From: Flavobacterium sp. NG2
GTDB taxonomy: Bacteria; Bacteroidota; Bacteroidia; Flavobacteriales; Flavobacteriaceae
Direction: 5' to 3'
NCBI RefSeq assembly: GCF_034119845.1
Contig: NZ_CP139420.1
Coordinates: forward strand, 3,226,001 to 3,290,000
Length of the DNA stretch: 64,000 nucleotides
In this document: positions 1 through 8,343 of the stretch, piece after piece
How the letters are laid out: each line of letters begins with the position of its first letter
How positions within the stretch are numbered: position 1 is the first letter of the stretch
Notes under the pieces: generated by a model
Database searches by the model: none
Told to the model about the DNA's origin: nothing
Seen by the model: only the letters and a program-made list of their open reading frames with translations
Made by a program: the position numbers and the translations under genes

Positions 1-676
1 ACATACTTTGCACAATACCTTTTTTCTTTAATAAATATTGATACTGCCTCATTTGATATTGCCAACCTTGGTCAGAATGGAGTAGTAAATTTGTATTATT
101 TGGTATTTTCTTAAATGCTTTTTTTAGCATCATAACTACTTGGTTAAAAACTGGTCGTTCAGTAAGTTCATAGCTGATTATTTCTTGGTTAAACAAGTCA
201 ATTATAGGTGATAAATACAACTTATTTCCAGAGACATTAAATTCTGTTATATCGGTTGCCCACTTTTGATTTGGAGCTTCTGATTTAAAATTTCTTTGCA
301 ATAAGTTTGGAGCTATTTTACCATTTTCCCCTTTATAAGATTTGTATTTTTTTACTCTAACAATACTCTTTAGTCCTAATAGTTTCATCAATTTTAAAAC
401 GGTTTTATGATTGATAACGACTCCTTTACTTTGAAGTTCATCAGTTATTCGTCTGTAGCCATAACGCCCTTTATGTCGTTTATAAATGACTTTAATTAAC
501 TCTTTAGTTTCTTTATATTTATCAGGTAATCTGCTCTGTTTTTGATGATAATAAAAACTACTGCGCGCCATATTTGTTAGATCTAGAAGTAACTCTAAAT
601 CAAATTTATGCCTTAAATCTACTATGGCTTGGAATTTTTCCTGGCTTGAATTAAGGCTTGTAACTTTTTTAGCAAT
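1..676 (-). CDS. IS3-family transposase OrfB (DDE integrase core), partial
   Basis: This frame opens after a TGA at 677-679, has no early ATG, and is therefore expected to be made only as an OrfAB fusion by -1 frameshifting. It reads through an HTH_21-like region (RHKGRYGYRRITDEL) into the rve integrase core. The first catalytic Asp lies in WATDITEF and the second in HSDQGWQY. The catalytic Glu would lie beyond position 1. The protein would cut and join DNA ends during transposition. It continues past the left edge of the window. Confidence 0.88.
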   Translation of the reverse strand, partial: MAKKVTSLNSSQEKFQAIVDLRHKFDLELLLDLTNMARSSFYYHQKQSRLPDKYKETKELIKVIYKRHKGRYGYRRITDELQSKGVVINHKTVLKLMKLLGLKSIVRVKKYKSYKGENGKIAPNLLQRNFKSEAPNQKWATDITEFNVSGNKLYLSPIIDLFNQEIISYELTERPVFNQVVMMLKKAFKKIPNNTNLLLHSDQGWQYQMRQYQYLLKKKGIVQSM

Positions 677-1137
677 TCATTCTCACAACGAAGTCTTTCG
701 TTTTCTTTTAATAGTTCTTCTTCCCTTGTTAAGGGTTTGTTTGATTTGCTTTTTTTACGATTATTGCTCATAGAAATTGGTCTGCCTCTTTGTTTTGTCT
801 CTAATCCTTTAAGGCCAAAGTTAGCATAATCTTTTTTCCATTTTAAAATTATGGCAATATCTGGGATATTAAATCTTATACCAGTTGCCATCAATGAAAG
901 AGAGTCTTTTTCTATGGTTTTGAGTACTTTTAACTTAAATTCAGCGGAATAACTTTGATTTATTCGCGGTAATAAACCAATTTCACCATAAGCCTTATAA
1001 AAACTGACCCACTTACGAATATTGGATCTGTTAATACCTTTTAATCTTGAAACATGATACATTGAGTAATGTTTCTTTAAAACTAATTCTACACATTCTA
1101 ATTTAAATGCATAATCATATTTAACTTTTCTTTCCAT
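622..1137 (-). CDS. IS3-family transposase OrfA (helix-turn-helix protein)
   Basis: The 171-residue protein has two helix-turn-helix-like segments. One is near residues 10-50 (YAFKLECVELVLKKHYS, then the motif GINRSNIRKW). A second copy near residues 65-110 starts with YSAEFKLKVL. A leucine-rich coiled coil near residues 138-165 (EEELLKENERLRCENELL) is typical of IS3 OrfA dimerisation. It binds the element ends and is the N-terminal half of the OrfAB transposase. The ATG at 1137 lies just inside the terminal hairpin. Translation in the zero frame stops at TAG (622-624). Confidence 0.88.
   Translation of the reverse strand: MERKVKYDYAFKLECVELVLKKHYSMYHVSRLKGINRSNIRKWVSFYKAYGEIGLLPRINQSYSAEFKLKVLKTIEKDSLSLMATGIRFNIPDIAIILKWKKDYANFGLKGLETKQRGRPISMSNNRKKSKSNKPLTREEELLKENERLRCENELLKKLQALIQARKNSKP
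664..670 (-). other. Programmed -1 ribosomal frameshift heptamer A AAA AAG
   Basis: On the minus strand the OrfA codons CTA AAA AAG contain the slippery heptamer A AAA AAG. Slipping back one base gives AAA AAA GTT and enters the OrfB frame, which is open from there to the window edge. OrfA itself ends 14 codons later. This is the standard IS3-family arrangement. No ATG sits near the beginning of the OrfB frame, which supports the fusion model. Confidence 0.8.
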
Positions 1138-1142
1138 AAAAA

Positions 1143-1180
1143 ATGCCCCAAATAGTGTCTAACTTTTTGGGGCATGTTCA
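1143..1180. repeat. IS3-element terminus with nested hairpin
   Basis: ATGCCCCAAA at 1143-1152 is perfectly complementary to TTTGGGGCAT at 1166-1175, leaving a 13-base loop. The stem lies between the element tip (about 1180) and the OrfA start codon. A hairpin there could block read-in translation of the transposase from neighbouring transcripts, but that role is inferred. Confidence 0.6.
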
Positions 1181-1223
1181 GCAATAATACTTGAGCTTTT
1201 ATTTTATATAACTAAAAGAGTCC

Positions 1224-3134
1224 TTATTCTACTCTTCCTTCTTTTATTTCTTCAACAATTTCTGGATTCAACAAAGTGGTTGTGTCTCCAAAATTTGAAT
1301 AATCACCTTCAGCAATTTTTCTTAAAATTCTTCTCATGATTTTACCAGAACGAGTTTTTGGCAATCCTGAAACATATTGAATTTTATCTAATTTCGCAAT
1401 TGGCCCAATGTGTCCTGAAATATGTTGGTTGATTTCTAGGAATAAATTCTCTTTATTTCTAAGTTCTCCTGTTTCTTTCAAAATTACAAAACCATACAAA
1501 GCATTTCCTTTCACATCATGAGGGAAACCTACTATCGCACTTTCAGCTACTGCTGGGTGTTCGTTGATGGCATCTTCAATAGGAGCTGTTCCTAGATTGT
1601 GTCCAGAAACAATCACTACGTCATCCACACGACCTGTAATTCTATAATACCCTACTTCATCACGCAAAGCGCCATCTCCAGAAAAATATTTTCCAGGAAA
1701 TTGTGAGAAATAAGTTTGTTTATAACGTTCATGATCACCCCAAATCGTTCTTGCGATTCCAGGCCAAGGAAACTTAATACACAAACTTCCCACTACTTGA
1801 TTTGATTCAATTTCGTTGCGTTTTTCATCCATTAATACAGGTTGAATACCTGGTAATGGCAAAGTCGCATAAGTAGGTTTTGTAGGCGTAACAAAAGCAA
1901 TTGGCGAAATCATAATTCCACCTGTTTCTGTTTGCCACCAAGTATCCACCACAGGACATCTTTTTGCTCCCACATGGTCATTAAACCAGTGCCAAGCTTC
2001 CTCGTTAATTGGCTCACCTACTGAACCTACCACTTTCAATGATTTGAAAGGGAATTTTAAAACGTACTCTAATTTTTCCTTTGCCAAGGCACGAATTGCC
2101 GTTGGAGCTGTATAAAACTGAGTCACTCTATGTTTTTCGATAACTTCCCAAAAACGGCTAAAATCAGGATACGATGGCACGCCTTCAAAGATAACCGTAG
2201 TCGCTCCATTCAATAATGGACCGTATAAAATATAAGAGTGACCTGTTATCCAACCGATATCGGCAGTACACCAGAAAATATCATTCTCTTCGTAATTAAA
2301 AACGTTTTTAAATGTATAAGCACTATACACCATATAACCCGCTGTAGTATGCACCATTCCTTTAGGTTTCCCTGTAGAACCAGAGGTATAAAGGATAAAC
2401 AAAGGATCTTCGGCATCCATAATTTCAGCCACACTATTGTCTGAAGCTTCGTCTAATAAAGGCTGAAGGTAAATGTCTCTATCTTCCTTCATACTGATAG
2501 TCGAATTAGTTCGTTTTACGACCAAGACTTTCTCCACTGACTTGCATTTCTCTAATGCTTCATCAACGATATTTTTTAACTCAATCGTTTTGCTACCACG
2601 GAAACCACCATCAGCAGTAATCACCATTTTACACTCACTATCGTTGATTCTACTCGCCACTGCCGAAGCCGAAAAACCAGCAAAAACAACCGAATGTATC
2701 GCTCCAATTCTAGCACAAGCCAAAGTAGCCACAGCTAATTCAGGAATCATTGGCAAATAAATACAAACTCTATCGCCTTTTTTGATCCCTTGATCACGCA
2801 ACACATTAGCCATTTTACAGACTCTTTGGTGCAATTCGTTATATGTAATATGTAAAGCTTCTTCGTCTGGATTATTTGGTTCAAAGATAATAGCGGTTTT
2901 ATCTCCTCTTTTATTAAGATGTCTGTCAATACAGTTTTTTACAATATTTACTTTAGCGCCTGAGAACCATTCTACTTCAGCCTCAGCCATATTAAACTCA
3001 ACAACCTTATCCCATTGTTGGTACCAGGTAAAGTTTTCTTCTGCAATTTTTCCCCAAAATTTTCTTGGTTCACGAACCGATTTATTATAATGTTTAAAGT
3101 ATTGTTCTAAGTTGTCTATTTTATAATAACTCAT
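1224..3134 (-). CDS. acs: Acetyl-CoA synthetase (AMP-forming)
   Basis: The 636-residue protein has the usual Acs length. It converts acetate, ATP and CoA to acetyl-CoA through acetyl-AMP in the cytoplasm. Visible signatures are the N-terminal ACAS_N segment (residues 10-65), the AMP-binding P-loop TSGSTGKPKG near residue 255, the adenylate-binding DTWWQTETGG near 400, and the C-terminal lid with RSGKIMRR near 597. The lysine in the lid is the conserved site of regulatory acetylation in this family. The gene appears monocistronic. Its 3' side faces the IS3 element and its 5' side a repeat-filled gap. Confidence 0.95.
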   Translation of the reverse strand: MSYYKIDNLEQYFKHYNKSVREPRKFWGKIAEENFTWYQQWDKVVEFNMAEAEVEWFSGAKVNIVKNCIDRHLNKRGDKTAIIFEPNNPDEEALHITYNELHQRVCKMANVLRDQGIKKGDRVCIYLPMIPELAVATLACARIGAIHSVVFAGFSASAVASRINDSECKMVITADGGFRGSKTIELKNIVDEALEKCKSVEKVLVVKRTNSTISMKEDRDIYLQPLLDEASDNSVAEIMDAEDPLFILYTSGSTGKPKGMVHTTAGYMVYSAYTFKNVFNYEENDIFWCTADIGWITGHSYILYGPLLNGATTVIFEGVPSYPDFSRFWEVIEKHRVTQFYTAPTAIRALAKEKLEYVLKFPFKSLKVVGSVGEPINEEAWHWFNDHVGAKRCPVVDTWWQTETGGIMISPIAFVTPTKPTYATLPLPGIQPVLMDEKRNEIESNQVVGSLCIKFPWPGIARTIWGDHERYKQTYFSQFPGKYFSGDGALRDEVGYYRITGRVDDVVIVSGHNLGTAPIEDAINEHPAVAESAIVGFPHDVKGNALYGFVILKETGELRNKENLFLEINQHISGHIGPIAKLDKIQYVSGLPKTRSGKIMRRILRKIAEGDYSNFGDTTTLLNPEIVEEIKEGRVE

Positions 3135-3467
3135 CCTTTTATTAATTTTTTATAAATATATTAAAACTATATCGATTCTTGAAAATATTAAATGTAAAAG
3201 TAAAAAAAATCAGTCTCCAAAAAAAGTTTATTAAAACATCCGCAACTTTTTTTATTTTGGACCACAACAACAGGCATTTATAACAACATCGCTCCCGCCA
3301 TCCGTTCTATCTTGTGGCGGCATAAATGCCCGCCGCCACAAGGATGCCACTTCTGTCGGGGGTAATTAGGTGAGTTTTGGAGTTTTAAGTGATTCTTATT
3401 TTTAAAAATGGATAACTGCATTCTTTACAACACTTTCAGAAAAGTATTCTATTACTCCTTACAATGT
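3135..3467. other. Intergenic gap upstream of acs
   Basis: This 333-base stretch holds no credible gene. The half nearest acs is AT-rich and presumably contains its promoter, but no clear TAnnTTTG was found. The centre holds one copy of the family A hairpin element (3289-3361). Confidence 0.6.
3289..3361 (-). repeat. Family A hairpin element, copy 1 (minus orientation)
   Basis: The central stem CTTGTGGCGG (3311-3320) pairs with CCGCCACAAG (3333-3342). It is flanked by the arms shared by all copies: in minus orientation CCGACAGAAGTGGCATCCT before the stem and AGATAGAACGGATGGCGGGA after it. Other copies are at 6571, 25917, 31624, 41051, 45739 and 56649. Confidence 0.75.
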
Positions 3468-3827
3468 TTATCGTAATATTTTATCCATCTTTCTTCCCTT
3501 TGCTAATTCATCCACTAGTTTATCTAAATAGCGTACTTGTTGCGTTAATGGATTTTCAATTTCTTCTATTCGATACCCACATATAACTCCTGTAATGAGG
3601 TTCGCATTTGGATTTAATTTTGCTTTTTGAAAAAAGGTTTTAAAAGTTGCTTCCTCATCAATGAGTTCTTGTATTTTAATATCATCAAATCCCGTCAGCC
3701 ATTCGATTACTTGATGCAATTCTTCGATTGTTCTTCCTTTCTTCAAGACTTTCGTAATATAATGTGGATAAACCGATGAAAAGGTCAACTTTTCCATTCG
3801 CTCATTATGTTCTGCTGTTGGTTTCAT
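3468..3827 (-). CDS. DUF2200 family protein
   Basis: The protein is about 119 residues when started at the second Met (MKPTAEHNERM). The ATG eight codons upstream adds a poorly conserved extension. The sequence is dominated by the DUF2200 core: FSSVYPHYITKVLKKGRT, then VIEWLTGFDD, then NPNANLITGVICGYR, and a C-terminal YLDKLVDELAKGRKM. The biochemical function of this family is not known to me. It is a small soluble cytoplasmic protein with no signal peptide. The upstream neighbour on the same strand is only tens of bases away, so the two may share a transcript. Confidence 0.85.
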   Translation of the reverse strand: MKPTAEHNERMEKLTFSSVYPHYITKVLKKGRTIEELHQVIEWLTGFDDIKIQELIDEEATFKTFFQKAKLNPNANLITGVICGYRIEEIENPLTQQVRYLDKLVDELAKGRKMDKILR

Positions 3828-3858
3828 TTGTATTTCTTTAAAAAAAATCAATCATTAA

Positions 3859-4200
3859 TTAGTCAGGATTGTGTTGAAAACAATATCCATTAGCAATACT
3901 AGTTCGGTGTTTACATCTAGTGCCAGCTTTGGTTGTTCCTCTACATTGAACGGTAGAAGATTCTCCCTTTGCCCTATTTTGTGATGCTAAATTTGAACGA
4001 ATACTTATAGGTGGTTTGCAAATTTTACAGGGTTCTAAACCTATTTCAACAGCTGATGCAATCGGTATTACTTGAGACACATTATTCACCATTCTACAAC
4101 TAGCCAAGTGATACTTTGCACCTGAAGGAGTCTTATACACATTTTGACTTTTAACACCATATGTAAAAAGTAAAAAACAAAGTATTTTAAAGTATTTCAT
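3859..4200 (-). CDS. Small exported protein with DUF5763-like cysteine motif
   Basis: I chose the ATG at 4200 because it begins a classical signal peptide (MKYFKILCFLLFTYGVKSQ), giving 113 residues. An ATG 13 codons upstream would bury it. Residues 20-60 contain two cysteine clusters (ASCRMV and EPCKICKPP). The tail near 80-110 has CRGTTKAGTRCKHR and GYCFQH, a Cys/His pattern typical of DUF5763 domains and suggestive of metal binding. The function is unknown. The mature protein is probably periplasmic or surface-exposed. Confidence 0.75.
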   Translation of the reverse strand: MKYFKILCFLLFTYGVKSQNVYKTPSGAKYHLASCRMVNNVSQVIPIASAVEIGLEPCKICKPPISIRSNLASQNRAKGESSTVQCRGTTKAGTRCKHRTSIANGYCFQHNPD

Positions 4201-4286
4201 GGGTTGTTTTTGTATATGATGATAAACTTCTTCATTCAATTTAAAACTTTTATCAAACCGAACAAATTTTCAATAAACCAACCTAT

Positions 4287-4424
4287 CGTCAGTTCGAGTT
4301 GAGAAAAAATTTGCGATAGAAAATTTTTTCTCAGTATCGAGAACACTCGTTTAAACAAAACTTCTCGATACAATTTTTACGAGTAATGCAATAGCTTTAC
4401 TCGTAAAAATCACTCGAAGTGACG
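4287..4424. repeat. Family B element: four-way-junction palindrome
   Basis: The outer arms CGTCAGTTCGAGT and CACTCGAAGTGACG are complementary. Between them lie three further stem-loops in order: GAGAAAAAATTT with AAATTTTTTCTC, TCGAGAA with TTCTCGA, and TTTTTACGAGTA with TACTCGTAAAAA. The single strand can therefore be drawn as a cloverleaf. A partial copy with the same outer arm occurs at 44578-44641. It lies between two minus-strand genes. Confidence 0.75.
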
Positions 4425-4447
4425 ATTATTTTATTAACTTAATAAAA

Positions 4448-4894
4448 CTATTTAAGTTGTTCGGCAATCCCGATTAAAATTCCTTCTGGACCTCGGATGT
4501 AGCAAAGTCTATAAGCGTCTTGGTATCGAACCACTTCGTCTACCAGTTGTGCACCATGCTTATACAATCTTTCGAGGGTGTCGTCAATATCCGCAACGGC
4601 AAACATCACCCGCAAATAACCTAAGGCATTTACTGGAGCGGTACGATGATCTTCAATTACTTTTGGATTGATGAATCTTGATAACTCTAGTCGGCTGTGG
4701 CCGTCAGGTGTTACCATCATGGCTATTTCTACGGATTGATTCCCAAGTCCCGTAACACGACCTGCCCAGTCACCTTCAATAATGGCTCGTCCTTCTAACG
4801 TTAAGCCCAATTCAACAAAAAAAGCAATGGTATCGTCTAGCGATTCTACCACAATGCCTACATTGTCCATTCTAAGTAAATTGGTTCCTGACAT
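4448..4894 (-). CDS. VOC superfamily (glyoxalase/bleomycin-resistance fold) protein
   Basis: The 148-residue protein has two beta-alpha-beta-beta-beta modules. The first is MDNVGIVVESLDDTIAFF to about residue 75, the second starts near residue 95 (GYLRVMFAVADIDDTLERL) and ends ILIGIAEQL. Candidate metal ligands are a histidine in the LELSRF region and a Glu near the C-terminus (GIAEQ). Family members are metal-dependent lyases, dioxygenases or drug-binding proteins; the substrate here cannot be told. It stands alone between repeat-rich gaps. Confidence 0.8.
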   Translation of the reverse strand: MSGTNLLRMDNVGIVVESLDDTIAFFVELGLTLEGRAIIEGDWAGRVTGLGNQSVEIAMMVTPDGHSRLELSRFINPKVIEDHRTAPVNALGYLRVMFAVADIDDTLERLYKHGAQLVDEVVRYQDAYRLCYIRGPEGILIGIAEQLK

Positions 4895-5344
4895 TGATTG
4901 AAATTTTAGGTTTTAACAAATTTATTAAAATTACGACAGATACCACATAAAAAGAATTTATTGGATAACAGAGTACTAAATAAAGTAATAACTAATATTA
5001 GAAGTTAAGGCCTAAAATGAACTTGGAAAGATCTAATATTTATAGAAAAAATGAAGGTTTGTATAATCGACTCCAACGTGACTTTGGGGCGAATTTATTT
5101 GGTGGGGTGATTTTTAAAATTTCGCAAAGTCATGATACTTTGCGAAGCGGGGAAGCGGATTGAAATGACCTTGGAAAGGTCAAATATTTATAGAAAAAGG
5201 TGAAAGCTATGTATTCGACCCCAGCGGGGTCGCATAAACAGCACTAATACAATCGTTTCTATAAATATTGAAATCCTCTGGATTTCTCTTATCTTAATAA
5301 CATAGCCTTAGTAACTACTATGAGACCAAAACAAAACCTCAATT
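4895..5344. repeat. Repeat-filled gap: 35-bp direct repeats and a family C palindrome
   Basis: No gene is visible in this gap. Two 35-base near-identical direct repeats (AATGAACTTGGAAAGAT... type) lie at 5016-5050 and 5164-5198. An inverted partial copy (TTTCTATAAATATTGAAAT) lies near 5256-5274. Between them, 5080-5158 carries GACTTTGGGGCGAATTTATT followed by a perfect palindrome TTCGCAAAGT/ACTTTGCGAA (5121-5146). The same sequence recurs inverted at 48144-48211. Confidence 0.7.
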
Positions 5345-5800
5345 TCAAAGAAACTTTCGGATATTCATCATAATCCCTAAATGCAATGCTTCATGATAAT
5401 TATTATACTCCAATGTTTCTTTCAATGTTCCTAAATGAAATCCCATACTTGTAGTTCGTTCATTGTAAACCTTAAATTGATTATTATAAAAATCAGATTC
5501 CGTTTTTTCAATTAATGAAATCAAGAGCTTTTTCAATTCCTTTACTTCCTTTTCTGAGGATTTTCCTGTTGGTTTTGTACCGGGTTTATATCGTTCCATT
5601 AATTCAGCTGAAAGATAGCCATGTAAATTCGAAGATTTATAAATCAATACTTGCTGGCAGACCATTATATGACCAATATTCCAAATCAAATTATTACTCA
5701 ATCCGTCAGGAATAGTATTTAATTGCTCTAGCGTATAACTTTCAAAATAATCTAAGATTAGATTTCTATTAGTTTTCCAAATTTTAAATGTTGATTTCAT
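5345..5800 (-). CDS. DinB family protein
   Basis: The 151-residue four-helix-bundle protein shows the DinB metal-site pattern: the first His in NIGHIMVCQQ near residue 44 and the second and third in YHEALHLG near residue 138. DinB/YfiT-type proteins bind a divalent metal and often act as thiol transferases or hydrolases, for example with bacillithiol; the substrate here is unknown. No signal peptide is present. The gene is single and lies on the minus strand between two other small minus-strand genes. Confidence 0.82.
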   Translation of the reverse strand: MKSTFKIWKTNRNLILDYFESYTLEQLNTIPDGLSNNLIWNIGHIMVCQQVLIYKSSNLHGYLSAELMERYKPGTKPTGKSSEKEVKELKKLLISLIEKTESDFYNNQFKVYNERTTSMGFHLGTLKETLEYNNYHEALHLGIMMNIRKFL

Positions 5801-5923
5801 TGATGTTACATTATGTATAATTGCAATAGCATAAATAATTTCTATCGTTATTCGTATTGCAAATGCTATGAATTGTTTTTTAATTTAAGTAGGTACTTGA
5901 TGCAATCGAGCACCAGATTGGCT

Positions 5924-6406
5924 TTACATCAATTCAGATGTTACTTCTACGACTTTACCAAACTCGTCAAATAGAATAACCAGCTCATAATGATCCAAAA
6001 ATCCTGGGTCATCAGGGTCGGGCACAAGATAACAAATTGTATCTTCAGTGCTTCTATATCCACATTCGCCGTCACTTTTCCCTAAAATTTTAAGCACTTC
6101 TGTTTTGTTTTTCCCAATCAGTACGTTCTCTTTTAAATCATTAATCATTCTGTATCGTGAATTTACATTTTCAACCCAGTCTTTTGAATTAAATTTTTTC
6201 GCTCTCAATATTGGATTTACTATTCCGTAACCGATTCCAATAAACAATGCTGTCCAAATTACAGGCATTAATATTGTCGTTAAAAAAGAATTAAGCTTTA
6301 AGTTCTTAACTCCATATTTTCTTTTCAAAAAATTTTTATACAAAAAATAAGATGGTATCAAGAAAAAGAACTCAAATACAATAAAAAAAAAAATAGCATC
6401 AATCAT
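5924..6406 (-). CDS. Two-helix membrane protein with a SmpA/OmlA-like domain
   Basis: The 160-residue protein starts with a hydrophobic segment (residues 3-22). A second transmembrane segment lies near residues 43-66 (LMPVIWTALFIGIGYGIV). The C-terminal half (residues 92-160) has NVLIGKNKTEVLKILGKSD followed by beta-rich sequence, which resembles the turn-and-helix motif of SmpA/BamE-like lipoprotein domains. Unlike those it is anchored by two helices, not by a lipid. No enzymatic motif is visible. The function is unknown and the domain call is tentative. Confidence 0.6.
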   Translation of the reverse strand: MIDAIFFFIVFEFFFLIPSYFLYKNFLKRKYGVKNLKLNSFLTTILMPVIWTALFIGIGYGIVNPILRAKKFNSKDWVENVNSRYRMINDLKENVLIGKNKTEVLKILGKSDGECGYRSTEDTICYLVPDPDDPGFLDHYELVILFDEFGKVVEVTSELM

Positions 6407-6570
6407 TTCACTTCAATTTTGATTAAATTACTGCCAACTTCTATATAGATTTGGTTACAGCTAAACTTTATTTGTTTTCAAATATATTCATTTTTTCTTA
6501 CAAATAAATGAAGGGAAATACTTTTAAAGATGATTTTTCAAATGCTATTTTGAAAACACAAACTTCCTCC

Positions 6571-6643
6571 CTAGCCCCGATTGAGGTGGCATCCTTGTGG
6601 CGGCTGGCGTTTACGCCGCCACAAGATATAGCCGAAAGCGGGA
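6571..6643 (+). repeat. Family A hairpin element, copy 2
   Basis: It reads CTAGCCCCGATTGAGGTGG, then CATCCTTGTGGCGGC, a loop, GCCGCCACAAG, and ATATAGCCGAAAGCGGGAA. The stem TTGTGGCGGC is perfectly self-complementary. A short reading frame across it (6508-6693) is not credible as a gene. Confidence 0.75.
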
Positions 6644-6700
6644 ACCTAACTTTCTTAAAAGACACCAAATGTTCTGCTCCTAAAAAAAAATAGGCACAAA

Positions 6701-6734
6701 AAAAAGCGAAGTAAAATGAATTACTCCGCTTTTT
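6701..6734 (-). terminator. Probable terminator of the leu-ilv operon
   Basis: AAAAAGCG-A-AGTAA pairs with TTACT-C-CGCTTTTT around a six-base loop. On the minus strand the stem is followed by a run of eight T. It lies about 130 bases after the ilvC stop codon, beyond a block of tandem repeats. Confidence 0.65.
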
Positions 6735-6754
6735 AGTTTTATTATCGTTATTAG

Positions 6755-6852
6755 GACTTCGACAAGCTCAGTCTGACATTACTTCGACACCCGACGCTTC
6801 GGGACAGTCTGACATTACTTCGACTCCCGATGCTTCGGGACAGCCTGACAAC
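6755..6852. repeat. 36-bp tandem repeat behind ilvC
   Basis: Two full 36-base units (6781-6816 and 6817-6852) and a shortened first unit (from 6755) repeat the pattern ACTTCGACnCCCGAnGCTTCGGGACAGnCTGACA. Each full unit contains a small hairpin CCCGA/TCGGG. The array starts 15 bases after the ilvC stop codon and lies upstream of the proposed terminator, so it would be part of the operon's 3' untranslated RNA. Confidence 0.8.
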
Positions 6853-6867
6853 GATATGAATCGTGAA

Positions 6868-8340
6868 TTAAACGATTTTTTTCATTGCAGTCATTGACTC
6901 TCTTAACCAAGCTCCTACTTCTTCAACTGGGTGGTTACGGATGATTGCGTTTACTTCGATTAATTCTTTGTTGTCAACACCGTTAGCGCCATCGTTGAAT
7001 GGACGACCTACTAAGTTAGATGGTGCGTTTTTCACGTAGTCAGCGATTAATGGCTTACAAGCGTGGTCAAACAAATAACATCCGTACTCAGCTGTATCAG
7101 AGATTACACGGTTCATTTCGAACAATTTCTTTCTTGCAATAGTGTTAGCAATAAGTGGCGTTTCGTGTAATGACTCGTAGTAAGCCGACTCTTCAATGAT
7201 TCCTGAATCAGTCATTGCTTCAAAAGCCAACTCTACTCCCGCTTTAACCATAGCAACCATTAAAGTACCGTTGTCATAGTATTCTTGCTCAGAGATTTGA
7301 ACATCACCAGCTGGTGTTTTCTCGAAGTTAGTTTCACCTGTAGCTGCTCTCCAAGCTAATAAGTTTTTGTCATCATTAGCCCAGTCTTCCATCATTGTTT
7401 TAGAGAAGTGTCCAGAGATGATATCATCCATGTGTTTTTGAAACAACGGACGCATAATGTCTTTTAATTCTTCAGAAACTTTGAATGCTTCGATTTTAGC
7501 TGGGTTAGACAATCTGTCCATCATGTTAGTGATTCCACCGTATTTCAAACCTTCAGTGATTGTTTCCCATCCGTATTGGATTAATTTAGAAGCATATCCA
7601 GCATCAACACCTTCAGCTACCATTTTGTCGAAACACAAGATAGAACCTGTTTGTAACAATCCACAAAGGATAGTTTGCTCTCCCATTAAATCAGATTTTA
7701 CTTCTGCTACGAAAGAAGAACGCAATACTCCTGCTCTATCTCCTCCTGTTGCAACAGCATACGCTTTAGCTTGAGCTAAACCTACACCATTAGGGTCGTT
7801 CTCTGGGTGAACTGCGATTAATGTTGGTACTCCAAATCCTCTTTTGTACTCTTCACGTACTTCAGAACCTGGACATTTAGGAGCACACATAATAACTGTT
7901 AAGTCTTTACGGATTTGCATTCCTTCCTCAACGATGTTGAAACCGTGAGAATAAGCTAAAGTAGCTCCTTGTTTCATCAAAGGCATGATAGCGTTAACTA
8001 CAGCTGTATGTTGTTTGTCTGGAGTTAAGTTACATACTAAATCAGCAGTTGGGATTAATTCTTCATAAGTACCCACTTTGAAACCGTTATCAGCAGCGTT
8101 TTTGTAAGAAGCTCTCTTTTCAGCGATAGCTTCAGCACGCAAAGCATAAGAAATATCTAAACCTGAATCTCTCATGTTTAAACCTTGGTTCAAACCTTGA
8201 GCTCCACAACCTACGATAACTACTTTTTTCCCTTTTAAAGCAGTGATTCCGTCTGTGAATTCAGATTTATCCATGAATTCGCATACGCCTAATTGTTCTA
8301 ACTGTAATCTAAGTGGTAATGAATTGAAGTAATTTGCCAT
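6868..8340 (-). CDS. ilvC: Ketol-acid reductoisomerase (NADP+), class II
   Basis: The 490-residue protein has the long class II length (as in E. coli) with two C-terminal KARI knotted domains. It isomerises and reduces 2-acetolactate or 2-aceto-2-hydroxybutyrate in valine, leucine and isoleucine synthesis. The Rossmann motif is [14 protein letters not shown] near residue 40. The downstream [12 protein letters not shown] loop, with basic and serine residues, fits NADPH preference. Metal and substrate residues lie in the C-terminal halves, for example [10 protein letters not shown]. It is the last gene of the operon; its start lies three bases after the ilvN stop. Confidence 0.96.
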   Translation of the reverse strand: MANYFNSLPLRLQLEQLGVCEFMDKSEFTDGITALKGKKVVIVGCGAQGLNQGLNMRDSGLDISYALRAEAIAEKRASYKNAADNGFKVGTYEELIPTADLVCNLTPDKQHTAVVNAIMPLMKQGATLAYSHGFNIVEEGMQIRKDLTVIMCAPKCPGSEVREEYKRGFGVPTLIAVHPENDPNGVGLAQAKAYAVATGGDRAGVLRSSFVAEVKSDLMGEQTILCGLLQTGSILCFDKMVAEGVDAGYASKLIQYGWETITEGLKYGGITNMMDRLSNPAKIEAFKVSEELKDIMRPLFQKHMDDIISGHFSKTMMEDWANDDKNLLAWRAATGETNFEKTPAGDVQISEQEYYDNGTLMVAMVKAGVELAFEAMTDSGIIEESAYYESLHETPLIANTIARKKLFEMNRVISDTAEYGCYLFDHACKPLIADYVKNAPSNLVGRPFNDGANGVDNKELIEVNAIIRNHPVEEVGAWLRESMTAMKKIV

Positions 8341-8343
8341 TTT

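Larger units (their letters stand above)
1..1180 (-). mobile_element. IS3-family (IS150-group) insertion sequence, truncated by the window edge
   Basis: Two overlapping minus-strand frames encode the OrfA and OrfB halves of an IS3-type transposase, joined by an A AAA AAG frameshift heptamer. The end of the element is probably at 1180. Read on the minus strand it starts TGAACATGCCCC followed by AAAGTTAGACAC, which is the TG...CA type of IS3-family terminus. The other end and the third catalytic residue lie outside the window, so intactness cannot be judged. The element sits about 40 bases beyond the acs stop codon, without disrupting a visible gene on this side. Confidence 0.85.

Noticed and set aside
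6508..6693. Short plus-strand frame of 61 codons
   Set aside because: It runs across a family A hairpin element and has no protein-like features.
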